8,684 nucleotides of DNA from the NCBI GenBank assembly GCA_017548175.1, contig JAFYMZ010000180.1, forward strand, positions 1-8,684. Direction: 5' to 3'. The notes under the pieces are model-generated. The model had not been told where the DNA came from. It saw nothing but the letters and a program-made list of their open reading frames with translations, and ran no database searches. The stretch is from Clostridia bacterium. Lineage in GTDB: Bacteria; Bacillota_A; Clostridia; Oscillospirales; Butyricicoccaceae. This document shows positions 1 through 6,193 of this stretch, in pieces. Positions within the stretch are counted from its first letter, which is position 1. Every line of letters starts with the position of its first letter. The position numbers and the translations under genes were made by a program.

Positions 1-249
1 CTTACAAATCTTTGCAGAGGCCATCGCAGAACCCAGCACCAGAACCAGCGCCATCTGCATTGCAATGGAAAGCAGACTCCAAAAACCGGAGCTGCCGCCC
101 CAAGCCGCCAGGATCTCGACGGGTCCCATGCCGGTAGCGAACATTGCAGCGACGTAAACGACGATGGTTAGAATGATGGCGAACAGGAAGGGATCGGGCA
201 GCCAACGATTGACCACGTTTACACAAGCATTGGTAAACTTCTTGAACAT
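1..249 (-). CDS. Short-chain fatty acid transporter, AtoE family (5' end only)
   Basis: The 83 visible N-terminal residues begin MFKKFTNACVNVVNRWLPDP and continue FLFAIILTIVVY, then a GFW-LL-AMQMALVLVLG segment. From memory of the family, E. coli AtoE has the same order (RWLPDP-FA-LLT, then FWNLLAFGMQMALI-TG). AtoE-type carriers are polytopic inner-membrane proteins thought to move short-chain fatty acids such as acetoacetate or butyrate. Two hydrophobic segments are visible, at about residues 21-40 and 60-80. The start at 249 is supported by AAAGGAGGAAATAAAG just upstream. A strong promoter (322-349) and a palindrome (280-296) precede it. The rest of the protein (the family usually has about 440-470 residues) lies beyond the left edge. 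Family assignment is fairly secure; the transported acid cannot be told. Confidence 0.85.
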   Translation of the reverse strand, partial: MFKKFTNACVNVVNRWLPDPFLFAIILTIVVYVAAMFATGMGPVEILAAWGGSSGFWSLLSIAMQMALVLVLGSAMASAKICK

Positions 250-279
250 CTTTATTTCCTCCTTTTGAAATCCGATTCA

Positions 280-296
280 TGCAACACTGCGTTGCA
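280..296. promoter_or_regulatory. Palindrome in the 5' leader of the AtoE-type gene (candidate operator or hairpin)
   Basis: TGCAAC-ACTGC-GTTGCA is a perfect inverted repeat with 6-bp arms and a 5-nt centre. It lies between the leftward promoter (322-349) and the ribosome site at about 257-264. The placement suits a roadblock operator or a leader hairpin. The regulator is unknown; TetR/MarR-type repressors often bind sites of this size, but nothing here identifies one. Confidence 0.45.
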
Positions 297-321
297 CATC
301 TGTACGGGAAATTCTACCTTC

Positions 322-349
322 ATTATAGTCCCCTTATTTCAAAAGTCAA
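322..349 (-). promoter_or_regulatory. Sigma-A-type promoter for the AtoE-type carrier
   Basis: On the minus strand TTGACT (349-344) is separated by 16 nt from a perfect TATAAT (327-322). Transcription would start near 315, giving a leader of about 65 nt that contains the 280-296 palindrome and the AGGAGG ribosome site. Confidence 0.8.
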
Positions 350-403
350 CAGAATACCCACCTATTTTTCACCTAATTTTCATCTTATTTTATCAATAAT
401 TTC

Positions 404-443
404 AGCAATAAAGAAAGCCTGTGGATGCGTGTCCACAGGCTTT
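404..443 (-). terminator. Intrinsic terminator of the permuted S11-like gene
   Basis: A 12-bp perfect stem, AAAGCCTGTGGA (414-425) with TCCACAGGCTTT (432-443), closes a 6-nt loop. On the minus strand it is followed by a T-rich stretch (CTTTATT). It lies 12 nt past the stop codon at 456. The inner stem AAGCCTGTGG/CCACAGGCTT is the same as in the terminator at 3302-3325. Confidence 0.8.
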
Positions 444-455
444 CGTTGCGGCAAT

Positions 456-1322
456 TTATTTTTTCAGCAGGCGTGCGCCCACGGTACGGGCAATGGCCAT
501 AGCGGTGACATTGCTGGAGGGCAGCAGCATCGCATGCAGGCCCTGATGGAAGGTCAACACATCGCCGGGCAGGAAATCTTCTGCATAGAAGCCGCCGATT
601 TCGGTGTCAAACTGACAATAATCAAAGGTCTCGCACAGGCTATCCACTTCATCCAGCATACAAACGGCGGTCAGAACCTTACTGACGGATGCCGGCACCA
701 GCGCTTCTTCGGCATTCTTGGCATAGAGTAGCGGCAGGTCTTCGCCCACCGGTGCGCCGGCGGCGGGGATCAGACAAGCGGCGGCTGCCTTGCAGCACAC
801 ATCCCGGTCAGACAAATCCAAATCGGGATCGGCCAGTTTCTCCAGCGCAATATCTGCGATCTGGCGGACGGCATCAAATCGGCTGCCAACCTCGCCGTTG
901 GGCGCATCGGCATACAATTCTACCACAGCCAGCCGTTCTCTGCGGCCGGGGATCTCCAGAATGACTGCCAGATTTCGTGCGTTGTATCGGGTCAGCGTGC
1001 CGGTTTTTCCGCCAATGATGTGATAATACATCTCCAGATGAGGCTGGACTACGGTAGATTCCACCGTCTGCTTCCGGGGCATATCACCCATGACCACCAG
1101 TTCATATTCCGGCGCGTTCCAGATGCCGTCCAGCGCACGGTAGCGGTCGGCACACAGCAGCAACCGCAGCAGATCGTGCGCCGTGCTCAGGTTATCGATA
1201 CCGGCCGGGTCACGGAACAAGCTGTTGTGCATGCCGATCGCAGCAGCTTTTTCGTTCATCCGTGCCACAAATGCGGCCAATGCCTCTGCCTCGGCGCAAG
1301 GTCTTTTTTCCATCTGATCCAT
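456..1322 (-). CDS. Circularly permuted D-Ala-D-Ala carboxypeptidase-like serine hydrolase (S11-like)
   Basis: This is a 288-residue protein. In order along the chain it shows FVARMNEKAAAIGM (residues 18-31), RDPAGID/STAHDL (37-51), GGKTGTL with K106-T107-G108, the strand NLAVILE (117-123), SRFDAVRQIADIALEKL (147-163), LLYAKNAEEALVPASVSK with the SxxK motif S212-K215, and LLPSSN with the SxN motif S269-S270-N271. Ordinary S11 enzymes run SxxK, SxN, MNxxAxxLGM helix, KTG. Here the piece before the helix sits at the C-terminus and the rest comes first, so the old termini are joined through residues 164-192 and new termini open just after SxN. All three catalytic motifs occur once and intact, so activity is plausible. 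No signal peptide or membrane segment is visible, unlike exported family members. The start at 1322 is chosen because GAGGG lies 7 nt upstream; the longer ATG at 1388 overlaps the -35 box. The gene stands alone between its own promoter and terminator. Substrate is unknown. Confidence 0.8.
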   Translation of the reverse strand: MDQMEKRPCAEAEALAAFVARMNEKAAAIGMHNSLFRDPAGIDNLSTAHDLLRLLLCADRYRALDGIWNAPEYELVVMGDMPRKQTVESTVVQPHLEMYYHIIGGKTGTLTRYNARNLAVILEIPGRRERLAVVELYADAPNGEVGSRFDAVRQIADIALEKLADPDLDLSDRDVCCKAAAACLIPAAGAPVGEDLPLLYAKNAEEALVPASVSKVLTAVCMLDEVDSLCETFDYCQFDTEIGGFYAEDFLPGDVLTFHQGLHAMLLPSSNVTAMAIARTVGARLLKK

Positions 1323-1359
1323 ATTCCATCCCTCGTTTCTACAAAGTTCGGTTGCCCTC

Positions 1360-1388
1360 ATTATAAACGGCTTCTTGTGCCTTGGCAA
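1360..1388 (-). promoter_or_regulatory. Promoter of the permuted S11-like gene
   Basis: On the minus strand TTGCCA (1388-1383), 17 nt, then perfect TATAAT (1365-1360). The predicted start of transcription near 1353 leaves about 30 nt of leader before the ATG at 1322. It also rules out the upstream in-frame ATG at 1388. Confidence 0.8.
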
Positions 1389-1512
1389 GTGTTTTTCTTT
1401 TCAGTTTCGCAAACTGGCCCGCTTAAAAATATAAGAACTGACTATTTTAACCAAACCAGTTTTTGTGTTACATTGAATACAAATCCCATCAGTTGTTTTT
1501 AAGGAGGTCCTT

Positions 1513-2079
1513 ATGAGCCAGTCTAAGAAAACCCGTTCCATCGTCATCACCGCATTTTTTGCCGCCGTCGTCTTTTTGGGCATTCAGTCCTTCCGCATCC
1601 CCATGCCCGCCGCCGTCGGCACACCCTTTCTGCACTTCGGTCACATTTTCGTGATGCTGGCGGTTCTGTGCCTGGGTCCCAAGCGCTCTGCCGCCGCAGG
1701 CGTGCTGGGTCTGGTCATCTTTGACCTGCTGAACGGATACATTCACGCCATCCCTAACGTTCTGGTAAGCACCATCATCAAGACGCTGGTCATCGGCGCG
1801 CTGTTCCTGCTGCTGAAGAAGCAGGCAAACGGCAACCAGAAGAAAGAATATGTCTACGCCGTCATCTGCGCCGCGCTGTACGGCATTCTGAACATCGTAC
1901 TGGACTTCGTCTGGAACACCGTGGAGCTGGTGATCGCAGGCAGCAACCTGCAGGCCGCCATTACCGCCGAGCTGGCTTCCATTCCCGCCACTATGATCAA
2001 TGCGGTCTTTACCGTCATCGGCATTGCCGTGCTGTATGTACCGGTGAGAGAGGCCTACCGCCGCGCCATTAAGGAGTAA
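1513..2079 (+). CDS. ECF transporter substrate-binding S-component (PF07155-like)
   Basis: This 188-residue integral membrane protein has about six hydrophobic segments (roughly residues 9-27, 42-55, 57-75, 82-101, 112-131 and 158-177). The stretch RIPMPAAVGTPFLHFGH (28-44), followed by VMLAVLCLGPKRSAAAG and IFDLLNGY, is typical of small vitamin/precursor-binding S-components of energy-coupling-factor transporters. Such proteins capture a micronutrient and use a shared EcfA/EcfA'/EcfT module, which is not encoded here. Starts after a near-perfect AAGGAGG (1500-1506). The end overlaps the ribosome site of the next gene (AAGGAG at 2071-2076), so the two are probably translationally coupled. No convincing promoter or riboswitch is visible in 1400-1512. 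The substrate cannot be assigned. Confidence 0.75.
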   Translation: MSQSKKTRSIVITAFFAAVVFLGIQSFRIPMPAAVGTPFLHFGHIFVMLAVLCLGPKRSAAAGVLGLVIFDLLNGYIHAIPNVLVSTIIKTLVIGALFLLLKKQANGNQKKEYVYAVICAALYGILNIVLDFVWNTVELVIAGSNLQAAITAELASIPATMINAVFTVIGIAVLYVPVREAYRRAIKE

Positions 2080-2082
2080 ATT

Positions 2083-3258
2083 ATGGATCACAAACTGGAG
2101 AAAATCCAGCGGCTGCTGCAGGAAAACGGGCTGGATGGCTGGTTATTTACCGATTATCACGGTCACGACCACATCACCCGGGACTTTTTGCAGTTGACCG
2201 ACCGGTTTTGCACCCGGCGACTCTTTTATCTGATCCCTGCCCAAGGGCAGCCGGTGAAACTGTTGTCGGCCATCGAGCCGCTGCTGCTGGATCACCTGCC
2301 CGGTGAAAAGCGCCTGTATCACGGCATTCGCGGGCAGCGCGAGGCGCTGGCTTCCCTGCTGCTGCCGGGGCAGAAAATTGCCGCGCAGTACTCCCCTATG
2401 GGCAACGTGCCCACCATCAGCACGATGGATGCAGGTTTAGTGGAATATCTGCGCAGTTTCGGCATAGAACTGGTGAGTTCTGCCGACTTGATGCAGCATT
2501 TCGGTGCCGTTTTGACCGAGGCGCAAATTGAAAGCCACCGACAGGCCGGTGTCATTATTCATCGGATCTTGGATGAGACCTTTTCTTGGATCCGGCAACA
2601 ACTGAACGCCGGCATCTATCTCGACGAGTGGCTGCTGCTGCAGCATATGAAAGAAATCATCGCGCAGCAACCCATTTATATGGATTCTCCCCCCTTCTTT
2701 GGCATTGACGATCACGCAGCCAACCCCGGCTATGAGCCCGAACCCGAAGGGTCCTATCAGATCAAGGAAGGCAGCCGTCTGATCGTGGACATTGCCGGCC
2801 GTCTGCCCCAAGCGGATGCCATATACTATGATGTGTCCTGGTGTATGAATGTGGGCGCTGCCATTGACCCCGAATACCAGCGGTGGTTTGATTTGGTGAA
2901 AGAGGCTCGGCAGGCGGCCTTTGATATGATTCAGTCCCGTCTGGATGCCGGTCAGGATATCTGCGGCTGCGAAGTGGACGCACATCTGCAGCGTTTCTTC
3001 CGGGAGCGCGGCGCGGCACAGTATTTGCTGCATCGGACAGGTCACAACATCGGTCACCGCTGCCACGGCATCGGCGCCAATCTGGACGATTATGAGACCC
3101 ACGATGACCGCCGTTTGCTGCCCGGCACCATGTTCTCCATCGAACCCGGCATCTACGCGGCACCCTATGGCGTGCGGTTGGAATATGACGTACACATCAC
3201 GCCGGAACGGAAACTGCGGATCTACGGTCCTGTGCAGGAAGAAATCCTGATTATTTGA
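2083..3258 (+). CDS. M24 family metallopeptidase (Xaa-Pro aminopeptidase-like)
   Basis: A 391-residue soluble protein. The N-terminal creatinase-like domain (about 1-145, with DYHGHDHITRDFLQLTDR) precedes a pita-bread catalytic domain (about 150-391). All five dinuclear-metal ligands expected in M24 enzymes can be placed: D236 (LIVDIAG), D250 (YYDVSW), H321 (RTGHNIG), E354 (SIEPGIY) and E367 (RLEYDV). H328 fits the further conserved His near the active site. Family enzymes remove an N-terminal residue preceding proline, or split X-Pro dipeptides, in the cytoplasm. The start codon is 3 nt after the stop of the ECF S-component gene, whose last codons supply the ribosome site, so the two form a tight operon. 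It ends before the terminator at 3302-3329. Family is certain; exact specificity is not. Confidence 0.88.
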   Translation: MDHKLEKIQRLLQENGLDGWLFTDYHGHDHITRDFLQLTDRFCTRRLFYLIPAQGQPVKLLSAIEPLLLDHLPGEKRLYHGIRGQREALASLLLPGQKIAAQYSPMGNVPTISTMDAGLVEYLRSFGIELVSSADLMQHFGAVLTEAQIESHRQAGVIIHRILDETFSWIRQQLNAGIYLDEWLLLQHMKEIIAQQPIYMDSPPFFGIDDHAANPGYEPEPEGSYQIKEGSRLIVDIAGRLPQADAIYYDVSWCMNVGAAIDPEYQRWFDLVKEARQAAFDMIQSRLDAGQDICGCEVDAHLQRFFRERGAAQYLLHRTGHNIGHRCHGIGANLDDYETHDDRRLLPGTMFSIEPGIYAAPYGVRLEYDVHITPERKLRIYGPVQEEILII

Positions 3259-3271
3259 CAATTTTCCTTCG

Positions 3272-3300
3272 TTGACAAATCGATTCAACCCCCGTATACT
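3272..3300 (+). promoter_or_regulatory. Strong promoter of the ZIP transporter gene
   Basis: Perfect TTGACA (3272-3277), 17 nt, then TATACT (3295-3300). The expected start near 3307 lies inside the left arm of the hairpin at 3302-3325, so the new transcript carries only the right arm and escapes termination. A second TTGACA at 3255-3260 has no matching -10 box. Confidence 0.8.
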
Positions 3301-3301
3301 G

Positions 3302-3329
3302 AAGCCTGTGGGATACCACAGGCTTTTTT
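3302..3329 (+). terminator. Intrinsic terminator of the ECF S-component/M24 operon
   Basis: AAGCCTGTGG (3302-3311), a GATA loop, CCACAGGCTT (3316-3325), running into a six-T tract (3324-3329). It follows the M24 stop by about 45 nt and directly precedes the ribosome site of the ZIP gene. Confidence 0.85.
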
Positions 3330-3347
3330 ATGAAGGAGGTTTCTGCA

Positions 3348-4100
3348 ATGGAGCTTGTATTATTGACCGCCTTGGGTGTAGGCGGCGCCACCATCTTCGG
3401 CTCGTTGATGGGCTTTGTGTTTAAGGATATTTCGCACCGATTTTCTGATATTGTACTTTCCTTTGCCGCAGGTGTGATGCTTTCTGCCGCGATTTTGGGA
3501 CTGATTTTACCCTCCGTGGAGTACGGCGGCAAGTCAGGGCTGATCATCACCGTGATCGGCATCTTTTCCGGTGCATTTTGTCTTAACCTGATTGACAAGG
3601 TGGTTCCCCATCTGCACAAACTGGCAGGCAGCGACATCGAGGCGCACAACAATGCAAATCTCAGCAAGGTTCTGCTTTTCGTCTTCGCCATTGCAATTCA
3701 TAATCTGCCGGAAGGCATCGCCGCAGGTGTCAGCTTCGGATCGGACAATCTCTCACAGGCACTGATGATCGCCGGCGGCATTGCGCTGCAGAACATTCCC
3801 GAAGGAATGGTCATCATCGGCCCTATGCTGAATGCCGGCGTCACTCCAAAAAAGACTTTTTTCTGCGCCATGCTTACCGGTTTGATTGAAGTTGTCGGCA
3901 CGCTCATCGGCTATTTCGCCGTCAATTTGGCTTCGGCGATTCTGCCCTTTGCACTGGCATTTGCCGGCGGCACCATGCTGTATGTAGTTAGCGATGAAAT
4001 GATTCCCGAAACCCATGCCCACGGCAGTCAGCGCGGCGCCACCTATGCTCTGCTGGTGGGTTTTTGCGTAATGTTAATCAGCGATGTGCTGTTAGGTTGA
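3348..4100 (+). CDS. ZIP family divalent metal transporter (GufA-type)
   Basis: A 250-residue polytopic membrane protein. The two ZIP core motifs are HNLPEG (residues 118-123, in AIAIHNLPEGIAAG) and QNIPEG (148-153, in IALQNIPEGMVI), which supply the metal-binding residues of transmembrane segments 4 and 5 (H118, N119, E122, Q148, N149, E152). A Gln in place of His in the second motif is usual for GufA-type bacterial ZIPs. A histidine-bearing loop lies at residues 88-100 (HLHK, EAH) and another H-rich stretch (ETHAHG, 221-226) near the C-terminus. It probably imports Zn2+ or a similar divalent ion. The start at 3348 is preferred over the in-frame ATG at 3330 because AAGGAGGT (3333-3340) lies at ideal spacing upstream and would fall inside the longer ORF. 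No recognisable Zur or MntR site was seen. Confidence 0.87.
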   Translation: MELVLLTALGVGGATIFGSLMGFVFKDISHRFSDIVLSFAAGVMLSAAILGLILPSVEYGGKSGLIITVIGIFSGAFCLNLIDKVVPHLHKLAGSDIEAHNNANLSKVLLFVFAIAIHNLPEGIAAGVSFGSDNLSQALMIAGGIALQNIPEGMVIIGPMLNAGVTPKKTFFCAMLTGLIEVVGTLIGYFAVNLASAILPFALAFAGGTMLYVVSDEMIPETHAHGSQRGATYALLVGFCVMLISDVLLG

Positions 4101-4111
4101 TTCCACAGTCC

Positions 4112-4144
4112 TCCCGCAGGCCAAACGGTCTGCGGGATTTTTTT
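4112..4144 (+). terminator. Terminator of the ZIP gene
   Basis: TCCCGCAGGCC (4112-4122) pairs with GGTCTGCGGGA (4127-4137), with one G-U pair and an AAAC loop, followed by seven Ts. It starts 12 nt past the ZIP stop codon. Confidence 0.85.
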
Positions 4145-4146
4145 GT

Positions 4147-4198
4147 ACATTTTTTGCAGAAAATACCACAATATATTGCAACCGGACATTTTTTGCAG
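4147..4198 (+). repeat. 13-bp direct repeat across the uracil permease promoter
   Basis: ACATTTTTTGCAG occurs identically at 4147-4159 and 4186-4198, with 39 bp between the starts. The second copy fills most of the -35/-10 spacer of the promoter at 4176-4204, so a protein bound there would affect transcription. It is a candidate operator pair. Confidence 0.55.
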
Positions 4199-4204
4199 TA
4201 CAAT
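4176..4204 (+). promoter_or_regulatory. Promoter of the uracil permease gene
   Basis: TTGCAA (4176-4181), 17 nt, TACAAT (4199-4204). The predicted start is near 4211, giving a leader of about 47 nt that opens with the hairpin at 4211-4226. Confidence 0.75.
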
Positions 4205-4210
4205 ATAGGC

Positions 4211-4226
4211 GGTGATTTTCATCACC
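4211..4226 (+). promoter_or_regulatory. Hairpin or operator at the transcript start of the uracil permease gene
   Basis: GGTGAT-TTTC-ATCACC is a perfect 6-bp inverted repeat placed at the expected +1. It could be a 5'-end stabilising hairpin or a repressor site. I see no PyrR-type binding loop and no terminator/antiterminator pair in the leader. Confidence 0.45.
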
Positions 4227-4257
4227 AAAACTCACATTTCAGAGAGGGGTTCGCATC

Positions 4258-5577
4258 ATGAAACACGATGCTATTTACGACGCACGAAAACTGGGTCTGC
4301 CCAGAATGCTGCTGCTGGGTTTGCAGCACATGTTCGCGATGTTTGGCGCCACCATTCTGGTGCCCATTCTGGTGAACAACTATTTTGAGGGCGAAGGCCT
4401 TTCCATTCAGGTCACCCTGATCTGTGCCGGTTTGGGCACGCTGTTCTTCCACCTGTGCGCAAAACTGAAGGTTCCTGCTTTCCTGGGCTCTTCTTTCGCA
4501 TTTTTGGGCGGCTTCCAGACGGTTGCAAATCTGGACACTGGCATTTTCGCTGATATGAGCATGGGCGAAAAGCTGCCCTATGCCTGCGGCGGCATCGTCG
4601 TTGCCGGTGTGCTGTATCTGACGTTGGCTTTGATCATTAAAGTGGTCGGTATCCGCCGCGTGATGCGGTTCCTGCCCCCCGTGGTCACCGGTCCCATCAT
4701 CATCTGCATCGGTTTGTCCTTGGCTCCCTCTGCCGTAACCAATGCTTCCAGCAACTGGCTGCTGGCGTTCCTTGCACTGGGCACCATCATTGCCTTCAGC
4801 ATCTGGGGCAAGGGTATGCTCAAGATCATCCCCATTCTGATGGGCGTGGTCATCCCCTATGCCGTGGCACTGGTGCTGCACTTCTGCGGTGTCACCAACC
4901 CCGACGGCAGCGCAATTCTGAGCTTTTCCGAAGTGGCTTCCGCTTCTTGGGTGGGTCTGCCTCCCTTCCAGCTGTGCAAGTTTGACCTGACCGCCATTCT
5001 GGTCATGGCACCCATTGCACTGGCGACCATGATGGAGCACATCGGCGATATGTCCGCCATTTCCGCCACCGTGGGCAAGAACTATATCGAAGATCCCGGT
5101 CTGGACCGCACCTTGATCGGTGACGGTATTGCCACAGCCTTCTCCGCACTGGTGGGCGGCCCCGCCAACACCACCTACGGCGAGAACACCGGCGTGCTGG
5201 AGCTGAGCCGCGTCTTTGACCCCCGCGTCATCCGTCTGGCTGCCGTCTACGCCATCGCACTGAGCTTTATCCCCAAGATGGCCGGCGTCATTGGCTCCCT
5301 GCCCTCTGCCATCATCGGCGGTGTCAGCTTTATGCTGTACGGTATGATTTCTGCCGTCGGCGTACGCAACGTGGTTGAGAACAAGGTGGACTTCACCCAG
5401 TCCCGCAACCTGATCATTGCAGCCGTCATTCTGGTCAGCGGTCTGGGCTTTGCCTCCGGCCTGACCTTCACCGTGGCCGGTGTTCCCGTAACCCTCACCG
5501 GTCTGGCCATCGCCGCCATCGCAGGTGTGGTGCTGAACGCCATCCTGCCCGGCAACAACTATAAGTTTGACGAATAA
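4258..5577 (+). CDS. uraA: Uracil permease, NCS2/NAT family (UraA/PyrP-like)
   Basis: This 439-residue protein has the hydrophobic pattern of a 14-helix nucleobase permease. Diagnostic parts are GLQHMFAMFGATILVPIL (residues 21-38), PAFLGSSFAFLGG (73-85), RFLPPVVTGPII (137-148), MMEHIGDMSAIS (258-269), DPGLDRTLIGDG (279-290) and GGPANTTYGENTGV (300-313). By alignment from memory to E. coli UraA, E260 and E309 match the uracil-contacting Glu241 and Glu290. D264 sits where UraA has His245. The product should import uracil with protons across the inner membrane. GAGAGGGG lies 8 nt upstream of the start. It has its own promoter (4176-4204) and terminator (5607-5646). Family is certain; uracil over xanthine is likely from the TTYGENTGV signature. 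Confidence 0.9.
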   Translation: MKHDAIYDARKLGLPRMLLLGLQHMFAMFGATILVPILVNNYFEGEGLSIQVTLICAGLGTLFFHLCAKLKVPAFLGSSFAFLGGFQTVANLDTGIFADMSMGEKLPYACGGIVVAGVLYLTLALIIKVVGIRRVMRFLPPVVTGPIIICIGLSLAPSAVTNASSNWLLAFLALGTIIAFSIWGKGMLKIIPILMGVVIPYAVALVLHFCGVTNPDGSAILSFSEVASASWVGLPPFQLCKFDLTAILVMAPIALATMMEHIGDMSAISATVGKNYIEDPGLDRTLIGDGIATAFSALVGGPANTTYGENTGVLELSRVFDPRVIRLAAVYAIALSFIPKMAGVIGSLPSAIIGGVSFMLYGMISAVGVRNVVENKVDFTQSRNLIIAAVILVSGLGFASGLTFTVAGVPVTLTGLAIAAIAGVVLNAILPGNNYKFDE

Positions 5578-5606
5578 GGAATCGGCAACAATTGCATCGC
5601 AAGTAC

Positions 5607-5646
5607 AGAACCGACCCGGCAGATTTCCGGGTCGGTTCTTGTTTTT
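5607..5646 (+). terminator. Terminator of the uracil permease gene
   Basis: A 13-bp perfect stem, AGAACCGACCCGG (5607-5619) with CCGGGTCGGTTCT (5627-5639), a 7-nt loop, then TTGTTTTT. It is the strongest hairpin on the rightward strand. Confidence 0.9.
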
Positions 5647-5672
5647 GTCCGCACGGTATGATAGGATACAAA
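5645..5672 (+). promoter_or_regulatory. Possible promoter of the GNAT gene
   Basis: TTGTCC (5645-5650), 16 nt, TACAAA (5667-5672): each box matches four of six consensus bases. It would start transcription near 5679, just before the ribosome site AAGGAGGG. The -35 box overlaps the T-tract of the previous terminator, and a separate promoter is needed after so strong a terminator. Confidence 0.4.
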
Positions 5673-5701
5673 CAGGAAGAAATCGTAAGGAGGGCGCACA
5701 T

Positions 5702-6157
5702 ATGACCTTTGAGAAACTGAGTCAAGCCAACGTGGACCGATACTTGGTCTATTTGAAAACGGCAATGGATACCGAACCGGAACTGATGATGGCAGACGTG
5801 CCGGACGAAGCCGGCATCCGCCAACGGGTCACCGACCCGTTTTACCAGCGTACCACCTCCATTCTGGCCATGGAGGACAACGCCGTCATCGGACGCATTG
5901 AGTTTCACTTTTACGGTGTCATGCAGGACGGGTATAAAATGGCCTATGTAGACTGGGTCTATGTATTGCCCCGGTATCGCCATCAAGGGGTTGCGCAGGC
6001 ACTGTTCCGGGAACTGGAGAAGGAATGCGCAGCATTCGGCATCGACCAGTATTATTTGATCCGGTCAGAGCGGCCGGAGCCGGATCGCTTCTATCGGGCT
6101 TTTCCCGATGCCGAATTATCCACCGCGCCTCTGCTGCGCCGTTTTTTCCAAAAATAA
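5702..6157 (+). CDS. GNAT family N-acetyltransferase
   Basis: A 151-residue soluble protein with one GNAT domain. The acetyl-CoA-binding motif A is YVDWVYVLPRYRHQGVAQAL (residues 82-101), with the pyrophosphate loop R93-H94-Q95-G96-V97-A98. A motif-B-like FYRAFPDAEL lies at 130-139. The preceding strand, SILAMEDNAVIGRIEF (53-68), is the usual antiparallel strand pair before motif A. It transfers an acetyl group from acetyl-CoA to an unknown amine. The start at 5702 is supported by AAGGAGGG 9-10 nt upstream; the frame is open further upstream to 5567 but that part overlaps the previous gene's end and terminator. Its neighbours do not suggest a substrate. Confidence 0.85.
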   Translation: MTFEKLSQANVDRYLVYLKTAMDTEPELMMADVPDEAGIRQRVTDPFYQRTTSILAMEDNAVIGRIEFHFYGVMQDGYKMAYVDWVYVLPRYRHQGVAQALFRELEKECAAFGIDQYYLIRSERPEPDRFYRAFPDAELSTAPLLRRFFQK

Positions 6158-6179
6158 AAAAAGCGCCCCTTCGGCGCTT
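6150..6179 (-). terminator. Leftward intrinsic terminator facing the GNAT gene
   Basis: AAGCGCC (6161-6167), loop CCTTC, GGCGCTT (6173-6179). Only the minus strand has a proper T-tract after the stem (TTTTTTTATTTTT, reaching the GNAT stop codon), so it best serves the leftward transcript starting near 6368. In the rightward direction it may act weakly for the GNAT gene. Confidence 0.75.
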
Positions 6180-6193
6180 CACAACATATCACA

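Noticed and set aside
1400..1512. Riboswitch or promoter before the ECF S-component (weak TTTAAC-17-TACATT)
   Set aside because: No convincing promoter boxes and no conserved riboswitch core that I can recognise; the region is only about 110 nt, shared with the divergent promoter.
1489..2091. 200-codon leftward frame opposite the ECF S-component
   Set aside because: Gln/His/Asp-rich composition typical of an antisense shadow; the forward frame has clear membrane segments and a strong ribosome site.
4222..5040. 272-codon leftward frame opposite the uracil permease
   Set aside because: Antisense shadow of a clearly recognised NCS2 permease; low-complexity Gln/His/Asp composition.
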